Source: Microbacterium keratanolyticum
GTDB taxonomy: Bacteria > Actinomycetota > Actinomycetes > Actinomycetales > Microbacteriaceae
Direction: 5' to 3'
Assembly (NCBI RefSeq): GCF_016907255.1
Contig: NZ_JAFBBQ010000001.1
Location: 1,922,001 to 1,986,000, forward strand
DNA length: 64,000 nucleotides
The notes beneath the pieces are model-generated. The model made no database searches, was not told where the DNA came from, and was given only the letters and a program-made list of their open reading frames with translations. Both the position numbers and the translations under genes were made by a program. Below are positions 42,223-50,881 of the stretch, one piece after another (position 1 is the first letter of the stretch; every line of letters starts with the position of its first letter).

Positions 42223-42719
42223 ACACCCCGACGTCGCAGGTGAGAGAGTTGGCCGAGCGGATCACGGAGGCGCACGCTACGATCGCGGTCGCGGAATCGC
42301 TGACGGGTGGGCAGCTGAGCAGTGCGCTCGCCGCGGCACCCGACGCGTCGGACTGGTTCCGCGGCGGCCTGGTCGCCTACGCGCCCGAGGTCAAGTTCGA
42401 CGTCCTCGGTGTCACGCCGGGGCCCGTGGTCACCGCACCGTGCGCGGAAGAGATGGCCACCGGGATCGAGCGGCTGCTCACGGCGCGCGTCGGCGTCGGT
42501 GTGACAGGTGTCGGCGGGCCGGATCCGGAAGAGGGCCGTCCGGCAGGGACGGTCTTCGCTGCGGTGTCGACGCAGGGGCGCGTGGTCGTGCGGGAGTGGC
42601 ACTTCGACGGCGAACCTGAAGAGGTCTTGGAGCAGACGATCGATGCCATCATCAGGCTCGTCCAGGCAGAACTCTCGCGGCCACATCCCGCAGCCGACAC
42701 ACGAGGAGGACGCTCATGA
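42219..42719 (+). CDS. cinA: CinA C-terminal-type nicotinamide-nucleotide amidohydrolase
   Basis: 166 aa, the stand-alone CinA-C (PncC) domain. Signature segments are TIAVAESLTGGQLSSALA (catalytic Ser/Lys region), GGLVAYAPEVKFDVLGV, and GVTGVGGPDPEEGRPAGTVF. It deamidates nicotinamide mononucleotide to nicotinate mononucleotide in the pyridine nucleotide salvage cycle and was first linked to competence and DNA damage. Start overlaps the stop of the leader ORF; stop overlaps the next gene by 4 bases (ATGA), so translation is coupled across three ORFs. Confidence 0.93.
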   Translation: MNTPTSQVRELAERITEAHATIAVAESLTGGQLSSALAAAPDASDWFRGGLVAYAPEVKFDVLGVTPGPVVTAPCAEEMATGIERLLTARVGVGVTGVGGPDPEEGRPAGTVFAAVSTQGRVVVREWHFDGEPEEVLEQTIDAIIRLVQAELSRPHPAADTRGGRS

Positions 42720-44209
42720 ATTCGCTCTGGATGGACACGTCGCTGCCCGTCGAGGCGGTCGTGCATCGGTTCGAGCCCGGGGCGAGATTCGACGTGATCG
42801 TGGTCGGCGCGGGTCTCACCGGTCTCGCCTCCGCGCAGATGCTGTCGGACGCGGGCATGTCGGTCGCCGTCGTCGAGGCGCGCACACCGGGCGCGGTGAC
42901 GACCGGGCATTCCACAGCGAAGCTGAGCCTCCTGCACAGTGGCGCCATCGCCGACATCCGCACGCACACCTCTCAGGACGTGCTGCGTGCATACATGGAC
43001 GGAAATCGCCAGGGGCAGGCCTGGCTGCTCGAGTACCTGCAGGGTGCCGGAGTTCCTGTCCAGCGTCGTGACGCCTTCAGCTACGTGACGCACACCGACG
43101 CCCGCGCTGAGGCGGAAGCGGAGAAGGCTGCCGCGCGGGAGGCGGGTCTCGATGTGGACGATGTCGACGACCTCGGTCTCCCGTTCCCGACCTACTCGGC
43201 GCTGCGGCTGAAGGACCAGGCGCAGTTCGACCCGCTGCACGTCGTACGCGCACTTGTCAGCGGTGTGCGACGCGCGGGCGGAGTCGTCATCGAGCGCGTG
43301 CGCGTGACGGATATCGACGTCGGCGAGCCGTGCACGGTGCGCACGACCGCGGGTGACATGCTCGCGAACCATGTGATTCTGGCGACGGGAGTGCCTTTCC
43401 TGGACCGCGGACTCTACTTCGCGAAGGTCACCGCTCACCGTTCGTACGCACTTGCTTTCCGGATGCCGGAGGACGCGCTCCCGGCGGGAATGTACCTGTC
43501 GCTGGACTCGCCGACCCGTTCCTTGCGCACGGCGCCGGTGCAGGGTGAGGAGCGCCTGATCGTCGGGGGGAATGGGCATCTCGTCGGGGAAGGGCAACCG
43601 ACGCGCAGAAACGTCGAGGAGCTCGAAGCGTGGACGGCGTCGCACTTCCCCGGAGCCATCCGCACGCATGCCTGGTCGGCGCAGGACTATCAGTCAGCGA
43701 ACCGGATTCCGTTCGTCGGATGGATGCCGCGCACGGGCGGCAAGGTGTCCCTCGCGACGGGGTTCAACAAGTGGGGCATGACGAACGCCGTCGCCGCGGC
43801 TCTCAGCCTCAGCGCAGATCGTCTCGGCGTGCCGTTGCCGTGGGCGGAGAAACTGCATCATCGCGTGACGCGGCCTGCCTCGCTCGGATCGGGCGTCGCG
43901 GCGAACGCACGCGTTGCAGGGCTGCTCGCCACAGGCTGGGTCGATGCGGAACTGAGCCCTTTGCCGGATGCGGATCCTCCGGAGGGGGCGGGTGTCGTCG
44001 GCAACGAGCGCGGCGCCCCGGTCGCGGTGTCAACCGTCGAGGGTGTGGTGTGCCGGCTCTCCGCGGTCTGCACGCATCTCGGCGGGATCGTCACCTGGAA
44101 TGACGCGGAACGCTCCTGGGATTGTCCTCTGCACGGGTCGCGGTTCGACGCGCAGGGGCGCCTGCTGGAGGGGCCGGCGACGCAGGACCTGCGCAGGATG
44201 CCCGGCTGA
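42716..44209 (+). CDS. FAD-dependent oxidoreductase with C-terminal Rieske domain (YhfW-like)
   Basis: 497 aa. DAO-type FAD domain: DVIVVGAGLTGLASAQMLSDAGMSVAVVEA, TTGHSTAKLSLLH, and the substrate-domain YSANRIPFVG-like QSANRIPFVGWMPR. The C-terminal Rieske domain carries C452-x-H454 (AVCTHLGG) and C470-x2-H473 (CPLHGSRFD), giving a [2Fe-2S] site. This fusion matches YhfW-type proteins whose substrate is unknown. ATGA-coupled to cinA, which suggests redox or nucleotide-related metabolism without proof. Confidence 0.9.
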   Translation: MNSLWMDTSLPVEAVVHRFEPGARFDVIVVGAGLTGLASAQMLSDAGMSVAVVEARTPGAVTTGHSTAKLSLLHSGAIADIRTHTSQDVLRAYMDGNRQGQAWLLEYLQGAGVPVQRRDAFSYVTHTDARAEAEAEKAAAREAGLDVDDVDDLGLPFPTYSALRLKDQAQFDPLHVVRALVSGVRRAGGVVIERVRVTDIDVGEPCTVRTTAGDMLANHVILATGVPFLDRGLYFAKVTAHRSYALAFRMPEDALPAGMYLSLDSPTRSLRTAPVQGEERLIVGGNGHLVGEGQPTRRNVEELEAWTASHFPGAIRTHAWSAQDYQSANRIPFVGWMPRTGGKVSLATGFNKWGMTNAVAAALSLSADRLGVPLPWAEKLHHRVTRPASLGSGVAANARVAGLLATGWVDAELSPLPDADPPEGAGVVGNERGAPVAVSTVEGVVCRLSAVCTHLGGIVTWNDAERSWDCPLHGSRFDAQGRLLEGPATQDLRRMPG

Positions 44210-44231
44210 CTCGCCGCGCGTGCGCGGACGC

Positions 44232-44639
44232 TCAGACGTCGAGCGCCCGTGCCCACTCAGCTTCGTGAGTGCGCGCGTACTCGGCGACTCCGGCCCAATA
44301 CGCGCCGTGGCCCTCGGTGAACATCGTCGACCACGGTTCGACCCCGGATGCTGCGGCATCGCGCAGCATCGCATGCATGGCGGCCGCGCGGGTGCCCAGC
44401 GTCGCGGGCAGGGCCGCGCGGAGTTCGTCAGCGGGCGCATAGCCGTCGATGATCGCGGCGAGTCGCGCCGCAGCGTCAGCGCCCAGGTGGGCCGGAACAT
44501 CGATCCCGGCATCCTGTACGACCGCCATCAATCGGGCAACTGCGGGCGTCGAGGACAGCCATGGCTTTCGCACCGTCTCGCCCACGCGCACGACGCTCGC
44601 CGTCGCGTTGCCGCCCGCGAGCGGTTCTTCCACCATCAT
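44232..44639 (-). pseudogene. Internally deleted phosphotransferase (aminoglycoside/hydroxy-kinase family) remnant
   Basis: 135 aa. The start (EPLAGGNATASVVRVGETVRKPWLSSTPAVARLMAVVQ) fits the N-terminal strand-loop-strand of APH-type phosphotransferases, and the end (DGYAPADELRAAL to EPWSTMFTEGHGAYWAGVAEYARTHEAEWARAL) fits their C-terminal helices. The middle, with the catalytic HxDxxxxN loop and DxD metal site, is missing, about 130-150 residues by comparison with normal members. The frame remains open, so it could still give a small folded protein, but catalysis is impossible. An upstream GAGAGG lies close to the ATG; 44636 is an alternative start. Confidence 0.65.
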
Positions 44640-44769
44640 CCTCTCAGCGTAGGCGGACGCACTGTTCCTCAGGCAATGTCGGGTTGCCTCGCGTAGTGTC
44701 GAGGTTCCTGCCCCGCACTGAGCGTCCTTTCTGAGGTGTCGGGCGAACGAATCGAGGGAGGCACTCCGG

Positions 44770-46212
44770 ATGCCACGCACGGTGCAGTTTCCCGAAGGAC
44801 GGCAGATCGCGCTGACCTGGTCGATCCCCGAATCCTTCGGCGGGCTCACGACGGCCATGCTGCGCCGCTCTCGGGCGTTTCGAACATTGGGCGGAACGGA
44901 TGTCTCGGTGTTCACCCTGGATCCGCGCGAGAACCGCGTGCGCCGCGACCAGATGCTGGCCGAGCGCGAGGCGCTCATCGACGGTGTGACCGTCGGGAAC
45001 CTGTACGACTGGCTCCGCGAGCATCCCCTTCCCGGTGGCGGCCTGTACCTTGATCGCGAGGTCTTCACTCCGATCGAACCCGGACAGGGGCTGGACGAGC
45101 GTGACACCGAAGACGGGCCGGTGCGTCGTCGCATCCGGCACAACGACGCGGGCGACGTGATGCAGATCGACCATCTCCGTGCCGACGGAACGCTGGTTCT
45201 CAGCGACCGCTACGACAGCACCGAGCCGGGAACGAAGAGCGGCCGTTCGCTCGTGCTGTGCGATGAGACCGGCGCACCGGTGAGGTCATGGCGCAAGGTC
45301 TGGCATCTGTACACGGCATGGCTCGACCGCTTCACGGCGAAGAAGCCGTCGTTCCTCATCGTCGACAGCAAGGTCGTCGCAAAGTTCGTCCTCACGTATC
45401 GACGCGAGCATGTCACCACGATCCATGTCGTGCACGGCTCGCATCTCAATGACGGCCCTGAGCCCGTGCGCATCTCCCGCCGTGAGGTGTTCGCTCGTCT
45501 GTCGGACTTCGACGCCGTCGTCTTCCCGACCAACGGACAGCGCGCCGATGTGCGCGCCATCGTCGGTCCCGAACCACGGCTCTTCACAGTGCCGAACTCG
45601 CTGCCCGACCCGATGCCGTCCGCGGACTCCGGCAGAACCGGCGCAGCCATGGTCGCGCGACTTGAGCCACTCAAGCAGGTCGACCAGGCGATCGAGGCCG
45701 TGCAGCGCGCGAACACGACGCTCGCCCCGCCGGTCACGCTCGACGTCTACGGTGACGGACCCCTGCGGGCGGAGCTGGAAGAACGGACGAGCGGCGACCC
45801 GAATGTGCGGCTGAACGGTTTCACGACCGACGTGCAGGAACGCCTGGCTCAGGCATCCGTGCTCCTGCTGACCAGCCGGTCCGAGGCGTTCGCGCTTGCC
45901 ATCGGCGAAGCCATGGCAGCGGGGTGTCTGCCGATCGCCTACGACATCAGCTACGGGCCGAGCGACTTCATCGATCACGGCAAGAACGGATGGCTTGTCG
46001 CGAAAGACGACGTCGCGGCGCTCTCCGCTGCGCTCGTCGACGCGTCTCGCCTCCCCGAACGACGCCTGACAGCGATGCGTCGCAGCGCCCGCAAGCGTGC
46101 CGCGGACTTCACCGAGGCGCGCGTGATCGAGATCTGGGCGCGGGTGCTGCGTGAGGCCGCAGGGCACGCGCCCGTCGAGCCCCGCGGGTTCCTGTCTCGT
46201 CTGCGTCGCTGA
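44770..46212 (+). CDS. GT4 glycosyltransferase, TagE/poly(glycerol-phosphate) glucosyltransferase-like
   Basis: 480 aa. N-terminal ALTWSIPESFGGLTTAMLRRSRAF resembles TagE; central VVHGSHLND; the GT-B C-terminal domain has VARLEPLKQVDQAIEAV, DVYGDGPLRAELE, LLLTSRSEAFALAIGEAMAAGCLPIAYDISYGPSDFI with the E-x7-E-like donor-site glutamates. Such enzymes glucosylate teichoic-acid type polymers or intermediates at the membrane. The protein ends with a basic SRLRR. It has no glycopolymer genes beside it here. GAGGGAGGCACTCCGG precedes the ATG. Confidence 0.88.
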   Translation: MPRTVQFPEGRQIALTWSIPESFGGLTTAMLRRSRAFRTLGGTDVSVFTLDPRENRVRRDQMLAEREALIDGVTVGNLYDWLREHPLPGGGLYLDREVFTPIEPGQGLDERDTEDGPVRRRIRHNDAGDVMQIDHLRADGTLVLSDRYDSTEPGTKSGRSLVLCDETGAPVRSWRKVWHLYTAWLDRFTAKKPSFLIVDSKVVAKFVLTYRREHVTTIHVVHGSHLNDGPEPVRISRREVFARLSDFDAVVFPTNGQRADVRAIVGPEPRLFTVPNSLPDPMPSADSGRTGAAMVARLEPLKQVDQAIEAVQRANTTLAPPVTLDVYGDGPLRAELEERTSGDPNVRLNGFTTDVQERLAQASVLLLTSRSEAFALAIGEAMAAGCLPIAYDISYGPSDFIDHGKNGWLVAKDDVAALSAALVDASRLPERRLTAMRRSARKRAADFTEARVIEIWARVLREAAGHAPVEPRGFLSRLRR

Positions 46213-46228
46213 GATCTTCTCACAGAGG

Positions 46229-47131
46229 TCAGATCCCTAGCGAGGCGAAGCGGATGCCGCGCACGACACGCTTCCAGGGGTGCTCGCCGATCGTCCACAG
46301 CATCTGATCCTGCGGGTCGAGCGCCAGATCTTCCGTGCCCACCGGCAGGGGGATCGGGCTGCGCTGGAGCATCCGCCCCTCGCCGACCCACAGCCGTCCG
46401 GGCTTGCGGATTCCCCGTGACTGGGAGACGAAGATCTGATCGCCCCATCGGGCGACGCCCTGCATGCGAGGGATGCCCGGTGCGCCTGCCTCCGCGGCCC
46501 CGTCGGCTGTCGGTGTCGGATCGTCGACGGCGATGAAACCGACTGGTCCGTCGGGGATCGTGAACTCGCCGATGCGCCCGCGGTCGTCGATGCGATACTC
46601 GCCGATCAGCACCCGTGGCAGCGGGGTGCCGTCCCCATCGAAGGCGCGTCCGAGGAACGAGCAGCGCAGCGAGACGGGATGGACGCGCGTGCGCACGACG
46701 GCGAGACCGGTGAATCCTCGTCGCCCCGTCACCCGGCGCACGTCCTTTCGGTGCAGACGCGTGACCTCGCTGAGATCGAACTCCCAGATGCCCTCATTGG
46801 TCGCCGCCGCGAAGAGACGGTCATCGAACCAGGCCAGACCGCCGGCATGGATCTGCGCAGGCTGGAGATCGCCGTTCTCATCACGGATCGCGAAGCTCAG
46901 ATCAAGGTGACGGGATCGCTGTGGATCGATCAGAGTGACGCGGGATGCGAGGTGCTGCCCCGTCTTGTCCTTGCGGAACCAGCTCACGGCAAGCGCGCGT
47001 CGGCCCTGCCAGACGCCGACATCGATGCCCTGCGGGTACCACTTCTCGGTGAAGGACCTCGCCGACAGCCACCGCAGATCCACCGTGTCACGGTGACGGC
47101 GCAGCATCCGCCGCCAGCGAGGACCAAACAT
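46229..47131 (-). CDS. Conserved hypothetical protein, beta-propeller-like
   Basis: 300 aa with an even spread of short beta-strands and W/G/D turns: GVWQGRRALAVSWFRKDKTGQHLAS, AGGLAWFDDRLFAAATNEGIWEFDL, GVARWGDQIFVSQSRG, ALDPQDQMLWTIGEHPWKRVVRGI. This repetitive pattern suggests a propeller fold with binding rather than catalysis. No signal peptide is visible, only a basic N-terminus (GPRWRRMLRRHRD). It converges with the glycosyltransferase, stops 17 bases apart, and may have a related role in surface polymer handling, but that is unproved. The start is ambiguous between 47131 and a later Met. Confidence 0.65.
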   Translation of the reverse strand: MFGPRWRRMLRRHRDTVDLRWLSARSFTEKWYPQGIDVGVWQGRRALAVSWFRKDKTGQHLASRVTLIDPQRSRHLDLSFAIRDENGDLQPAQIHAGGLAWFDDRLFAAATNEGIWEFDLSEVTRLHRKDVRRVTGRRGFTGLAVVRTRVHPVSLRCSFLGRAFDGDGTPLPRVLIGEYRIDDRGRIGEFTIPDGPVGFIAVDDPTPTADGAAEAGAPGIPRMQGVARWGDQIFVSQSRGIRKPGRLWVGEGRMLQRSPIPLPVGTEDLALDPQDQMLWTIGEHPWKRVVRGIRFASLGI

Positions 47132-47341
47132 CCCTCTATCGTCGCCGACCTCGCTGCATGGCGCCAACCGTGATCTGCGCGCGCCTCGCCTATGGGGAAA
47201 TCCACATACCCCGACGATCACCCCCAACAACGCCCCGACCTGGTTGACACTGAACGCTGCTCGCGCGAGGAGCCTCCCCCCTTGTTCCCTTGCGCAGCCG
47301 TGAAAACACCGACCACACACATACGAAACGGAAGACGCACT

Positions 47342-47791
47342 ATGACAGATGCAGCGCTTTCTCCCCATGCGCGACGGATTCGACTCTTCGCCACCGTGGC
47401 CATGACGATCGGCGTTCTGTTCGTCCTCGCGGGCATCGGCGCCTGGATCGCCGTGAGCACGCAGCTGGCCGCCGAGAACATCACGGTCTCGAAGGATGCG
47501 GCGATTCTCGCCGGGAGCCCCGTGCAGGACCCGGTCACCGCGTTCGCGCAGGCCGAGGTCATCAATCAGCACGCTCTGGAGATGACGGACGGCAAGACGT
47601 ACGCCGAACTCGGCAAGGACGACCCCCTGCGCGAGACCATGAAGACCGCCTCGACTCTGCGGACGTCGCTGTTCACCTCGGTCATCTCGTTCGGGGTCGC
47701 GCTCTTCGCGATCGGCGCCGGTGTCGTGACGATGGTCTTCGCCTACATCGCCATGCTGTCGTTGCGGCGCGAGGTGGTTCCCGCGCACTAG
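47342..47791 (+). CDS. Small membrane protein, unknown function
   Basis: 149 aa, two hydrophobic helices: about 15-38 (LFATVAMTIGVLFVLAGIGAWI) and 110-140 (FTSVISFGVALFAIGAGVVTMV), with a hydrophilic extracytoplasmic part between them (ENITVSKDAAILAG to KTYAELGKDD). This resembles the aromatic ring-opening-adjacent or general small actinobacterial membrane proteins; no family assigned. GGAAGACGCACT gives a modest RBS. The upstream 210 bases hold a TTGACA (47243-47248) without a clear -10 partner. Confidence 0.7.
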   Translation: MTDAALSPHARRIRLFATVAMTIGVLFVLAGIGAWIAVSTQLAAENITVSKDAAILAGSPVQDPVTAFAQAEVINQHALEMTDGKTYAELGKDDPLRETMKTASTLRTSLFTSVISFGVALFAIGAGVVTMVFAYIAMLSLRREVVPAH

Positions 47792-47799
47792 GCATTCCG

Positions 47800-47838
47800 C
47801 AGCGCCCTGTCGCCGCCGAGGGCGATGGCAGGGCGCTG
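47800..47838. terminator. Bidirectional terminator hairpin
   Basis: CAGCGCCCTG-TCGCC (47800-47814) pairs with GGCGA (47821-47825) and CAGGGCGCTG (47829-47838), leaving a TGG bulge. It sits between the convergent small membrane protein and DUF1206 genes. Confidence 0.85.
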
Positions 47839-47849
47839 TGGTAGATCCC

Positions 47850-48653
47850 TCAGAGGTCGGCGTAGCGCCCGCGGAATCCGCAGAAGACGCCGTAGAGGAC
47901 GAGCCCGGCGCCGATTCCGAGCGTGAGCGCGGGGCCGAAAGGCATCTCGAGCAGCGCGGCGATCGCGGCGTCCAGCCCGCCTACGGCATCCGGATCGACT
48001 TTGAATGCGGCGACGAGCAGCAGCACGCCCATGCTCATCAGCGACAGTCCCTTCGCGATGAACCCCGCAGCGCCGAGAGCGGTGACAGCGTGCCCGACGG
48101 GACCGTCCGGCAGGCGCATCTTCGCGACGAAGCTGCGCCGCACACCCATGACGGCGAAGGCGACGCCGGCGATCGCGAAGCCTGCCCCCACGCCCCCGAG
48201 AACGAACACGCCGCCGGGGACGAAGAGCACACCGCGGCTGACATCCGCCGCCGTCTCATCTGCGTCCGGGCGTGCCCCCAGAGCCACGGACGCTGCGAGG
48301 ATGCCGATCACGAGGAAGACCGCGGCCTGGCTCCACTCCGAGACGCGTCGACCCCACTTCTGTGCGGCGCTGCCCCGCGGCGCGAGGATGCCATCGAGAA
48401 CGTGCCACAGAGCCAGCGCCCAGAGCGCAGCGGCCAGCACCCAGAGCAGTGCAAAGCCGAACGGTGCGGCGGCCAGCGCCTTGAAAGCACCCGCCTGATC
48501 CGACTCGCCCCGACCGCCCAGAGCCACCGCGAGCACCAGCGACCCGATGAGCACGTGCACGACACCGTTCGCGGCGAAGCCGGCGCGCGCAAGCACGCGC
48601 AGGATCGTGGATGACTCGGCTTTGCGCGCGGCCCGACGGGCTTCGCTTCTCAT
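47850..48653 (-). CDS. DUF1206 membrane protein
   Basis: 267 aa, six hydrophobic helices in three internally similar pairs, each beginning with an A-R-x-G-F-x-A/x-x-G-x-V type stretch (RAGFAANGVVHVLIGSL; SEWSQAAVFLVIGILAASVAL; AAGFIAKGLSLMSMGVLLL). The three-fold repeat is the DUF1206 feature. Function unknown. ATG lies 6 bases from TAGGAT on the minus strand (48665-48660): leaderless. An Arg-rich N-terminus (RSEARRAARKAES) should stay in the cytoplasm. Confidence 0.88.
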   Translation of the reverse strand: MRSEARRAARKAESSTILRVLARAGFAANGVVHVLIGSLVLAVALGGRGESDQAGAFKALAAAPFGFALLWVLAAALWALALWHVLDGILAPRGSAAQKWGRRVSEWSQAAVFLVIGILAASVALGARPDADETAADVSRGVLFVPGGVFVLGGVGAGFAIAGVAFAVMGVRRSFVAKMRLPDGPVGHAVTALGAAGFIAKGLSLMSMGVLLLVAAFKVDPDAVGGLDAAIAALLEMPFGPALTLGIGAGLVLYGVFCGFRGRYADL

Positions 48654-48711
48654 GTGCTCATCCTAGGGATGCCCGGTTGTCGCGCGGGACCAGGCATGGA
48701 AGCATCGCAGC

Positions 48712-49602
48712 ATGAGCACAGTCGTCATCGCAGGAGCATCTGGTCTCATCGGCACGGCGCTCGCCGACAGTCTGCGCGCCGATGGCGTCGATGTCGTGCG
48801 GCTGGTGCGCCGCCCTGCGCGCGGGACGGATGAGCGGGAGTGGCTGACGGATGCTGCGCCGTTGAACCCCGATGTGCTCGCGGGGGCTTCCGCGGTGGTG
48901 GGTGTGAACGGTGCGAGCATCGGGCGTCTGCCGTGGACGCCCGGCTATCGGCAGACATTGCGTGAGTCGCGCCTGCGTCCGACCGAGACGCTGGCCGCGG
49001 CCCTGAAGTCGCTCGGCTCCGACGCGCCACCCTTTCTGAGTGGCTCCGCTGTCGGGTACTACGGGTCGCAACCGGGAGTCGAGCTCGATGAGGCCGGTTC
49101 CCGCGGTGACACCTTCCTCGCGGAGCTCTGCGTCGAATGGGAAGCGGCCGCGCGCACCGCAGGGGCGTCGACCAGGGTCGTGCACCTGCGCACTGCGCCG
49201 ATCGTGCATCCGGATGGAGTGCTGAAGCCGCTCATGCGACTGACCGCACTCGGCGTGGGTGGACCGATCGGACGCGGCACGCAGATCTGGCCGTGGATCT
49301 CGCTCGAGGATGAGGTGCGCGCCATCCGGTACCTCATCGACGCCGACGTCGAAGGGCCTGTGAATCTCAGCGGTCCCACCCCGGCATCCGCGAACGATCT
49401 GGGGCGTGCTGTCGCTCGCGCGATGCATCGTCCGTTCTGGCTCCGCGCACCGGAATGGGCGGTGCGGATCGGCCTCGGGCGCGCGCCAGTCGATTCGCTG
49501 CTGACCTCGGATGCGAAGGTCGTTCCGCGCGTTCTCTGTGACGCCGGATTCACCTTTCGGGACGAGACCGTCGAGGCGGCCACGGCGGCGGTGCTCGGCT
49601 GA
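48712..49602 (+). CDS. TIGR01777 family epimerase (SDR-like, DUF1731)
   Basis: 296 aa. Rossmann start VVIAGASGLIGTALADSL (GxxGxxG), LRPTETLAAAL, SGSAVGYYGSQPG (YYG motif typical of the family), and the C-terminal DUF1731-type helices (RPFWLRAPEWAVRIGLG, SLLTSDAKVVPRVL, AGFTFRDETVEAA). The family is related to sugar nucleotide epimerases but its substrate is not known. It is divergently placed from the DUF1206 gene. Confidence 0.93.
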   Translation: MSTVVIAGASGLIGTALADSLRADGVDVVRLVRRPARGTDEREWLTDAAPLNPDVLAGASAVVGVNGASIGRLPWTPGYRQTLRESRLRPTETLAAALKSLGSDAPPFLSGSAVGYYGSQPGVELDEAGSRGDTFLAELCVEWEAAARTAGASTRVVHLRTAPIVHPDGVLKPLMRLTALGVGGPIGRGTQIWPWISLEDEVRAIRYLIDADVEGPVNLSGPTPASANDLGRAVARAMHRPFWLRAPEWAVRIGLGRAPVDSLLTSDAKVVPRVLCDAGFTFRDETVEAATAAVLG

Positions 49603-49686
49603 GAGCCCCCTTTCGGGCGGTGAGAGTGCTCGCTAGGTTGTGCAATCGGCCGTCGCCGTCTGAGCGCCGCGCATTACGCTGTGCAG

Positions 49687-50856
49687 GTGACCAGCCCCGC
49701 AACGCCTGCCCCTCCTCTGCTGCCCCCGACCCTGCGCACACTCCTCGGGCTCGCCGCAGCCGCCGTGGTGATCGCGGGCATCTTCTTCGCGAAGGAGATC
49801 GTCGGCCCGATCGCGCTCGCGATCGTCATCGTCGTCATCTGCGAACCTCTGCGGGTGCCGCTGGAGCGGCGAGGATGGCCGCGCTGGCTCAGCACGACGA
49901 GCGTCATCGCCCTTGCCTACGGGATCCTCCTGGCGATGGGCGCCCTGCTCTGGTTCGCCGGAAACCAGTTCGTCCGGCTCGTGATCGGCCTGACCGACGA
50001 CGGCGAGCTCGGGAAGCGTCTCGATGAGTTCCTGGCCTGGCTGGAGTCGCTCGGCATCACCGAGCAGACCACCGATTCCCTTGCGCAGGCGCTCGACCCG
50101 GCCACTCTGCTGCGGCTTGCCTCCGACGTCGGCGGCACTGTCCTCGCGGTGGCTACGGCGCTCTTCTTCGTCTTCGCCTATGTGATCTTCATGGCCGTCG
50201 ACGCCGCCCGATATCGGAACGTACCCGGGGCCTTCCGTGCACCGCACGCCGCCGCGATCGAGCGCATCACTCGACTCAACTCGGGCATCCGCCGCTATTT
50301 CATCGTCAACGCCGCGTTCGGCGCCATCGTCGCGATCATCGATGGTCTGGCGCTGTGGTGGATGGGCGTGCCGGGACCTGCGATCTGGGCCGTGCTGGCG
50401 TTCGTCACGAACTTCATCCCGAACATCGGCTTCGTGCTCGGTGTCATTCCGCCGGCGATCCTCGCCTTTGTCGTCGGGGACTGGCCGATGCTGATCGGCG
50501 TGATCGTGGTCTACTCCGTCGTCAATGTCGTTCTGCAGGTGCTCGTGCAGCCGAAGTTCGTGAGCGACGCCGTCGACCTCAGCCTCACGCTGAGCTTCTT
50601 CTCGGTGATCTTCTGGACGTTCGTGATCGGGCCCCTCGGTGCGATCCTGTCGATTCCGCTGACACTGGCCACCCGGGCGCTGCTCCTCGAGCCGAATCCC
50701 GACGCGCTGTGGCTACGGTGGATCACGGGCGATCGCACGGCCGTGCCGCCGGGTCCACCGCACGAGCATGTCGCGGCCGCAGAGGCAGAGAGCGACGCGG
50801 CACCGGAAGATGAGTCCCGCACCGACGAAGATCCGGTCCCGGATGACAGGGCGTGA
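49687..50856 (+). CDS. AI-2E family transporter
   Basis: 389 aa from GTG 49687. Eight membrane segments: two near the N-terminus, a soluble loop (LTDDGELGKRLDEFLAWLESLG), then helices with the family marks ARYRNVPGAF and FVTNFIPNIGFVLGVIPPAILAF, and a C-terminal LVQPKFVSDAVDLSLTLSFFSVIFWTFVIGPLGAILSIPLTL. Despite the name, members include Na+/H+ antiporters and exporters. The acidic tail (DAAPEDESRTDEDPVPDD) is cytoplasmic. TACGCT (49675-49680) is 6 bases before the GTG; the GTG at 49681 inside the box is unlikely to be the start. Confidence 0.92.
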   Translation: MTSPATPAPPLLPPTLRTLLGLAAAAVVIAGIFFAKEIVGPIALAIVIVVICEPLRVPLERRGWPRWLSTTSVIALAYGILLAMGALLWFAGNQFVRLVIGLTDDGELGKRLDEFLAWLESLGITEQTTDSLAQALDPATLLRLASDVGGTVLAVATALFFVFAYVIFMAVDAARYRNVPGAFRAPHAAAIERITRLNSGIRRYFIVNAAFGAIVAIIDGLALWWMGVPGPAIWAVLAFVTNFIPNIGFVLGVIPPAILAFVVGDWPMLIGVIVVYSVVNVVLQVLVQPKFVSDAVDLSLTLSFFSVIFWTFVIGPLGAILSIPLTLATRALLLEPNPDALWLRWITGDRTAVPPGPPHEHVAAAEAESDAAPEDESRTDEDPVPDDRA

Positions 50857-50881
50857 CCTCGCCCGCTACCGACCGTAGGGG

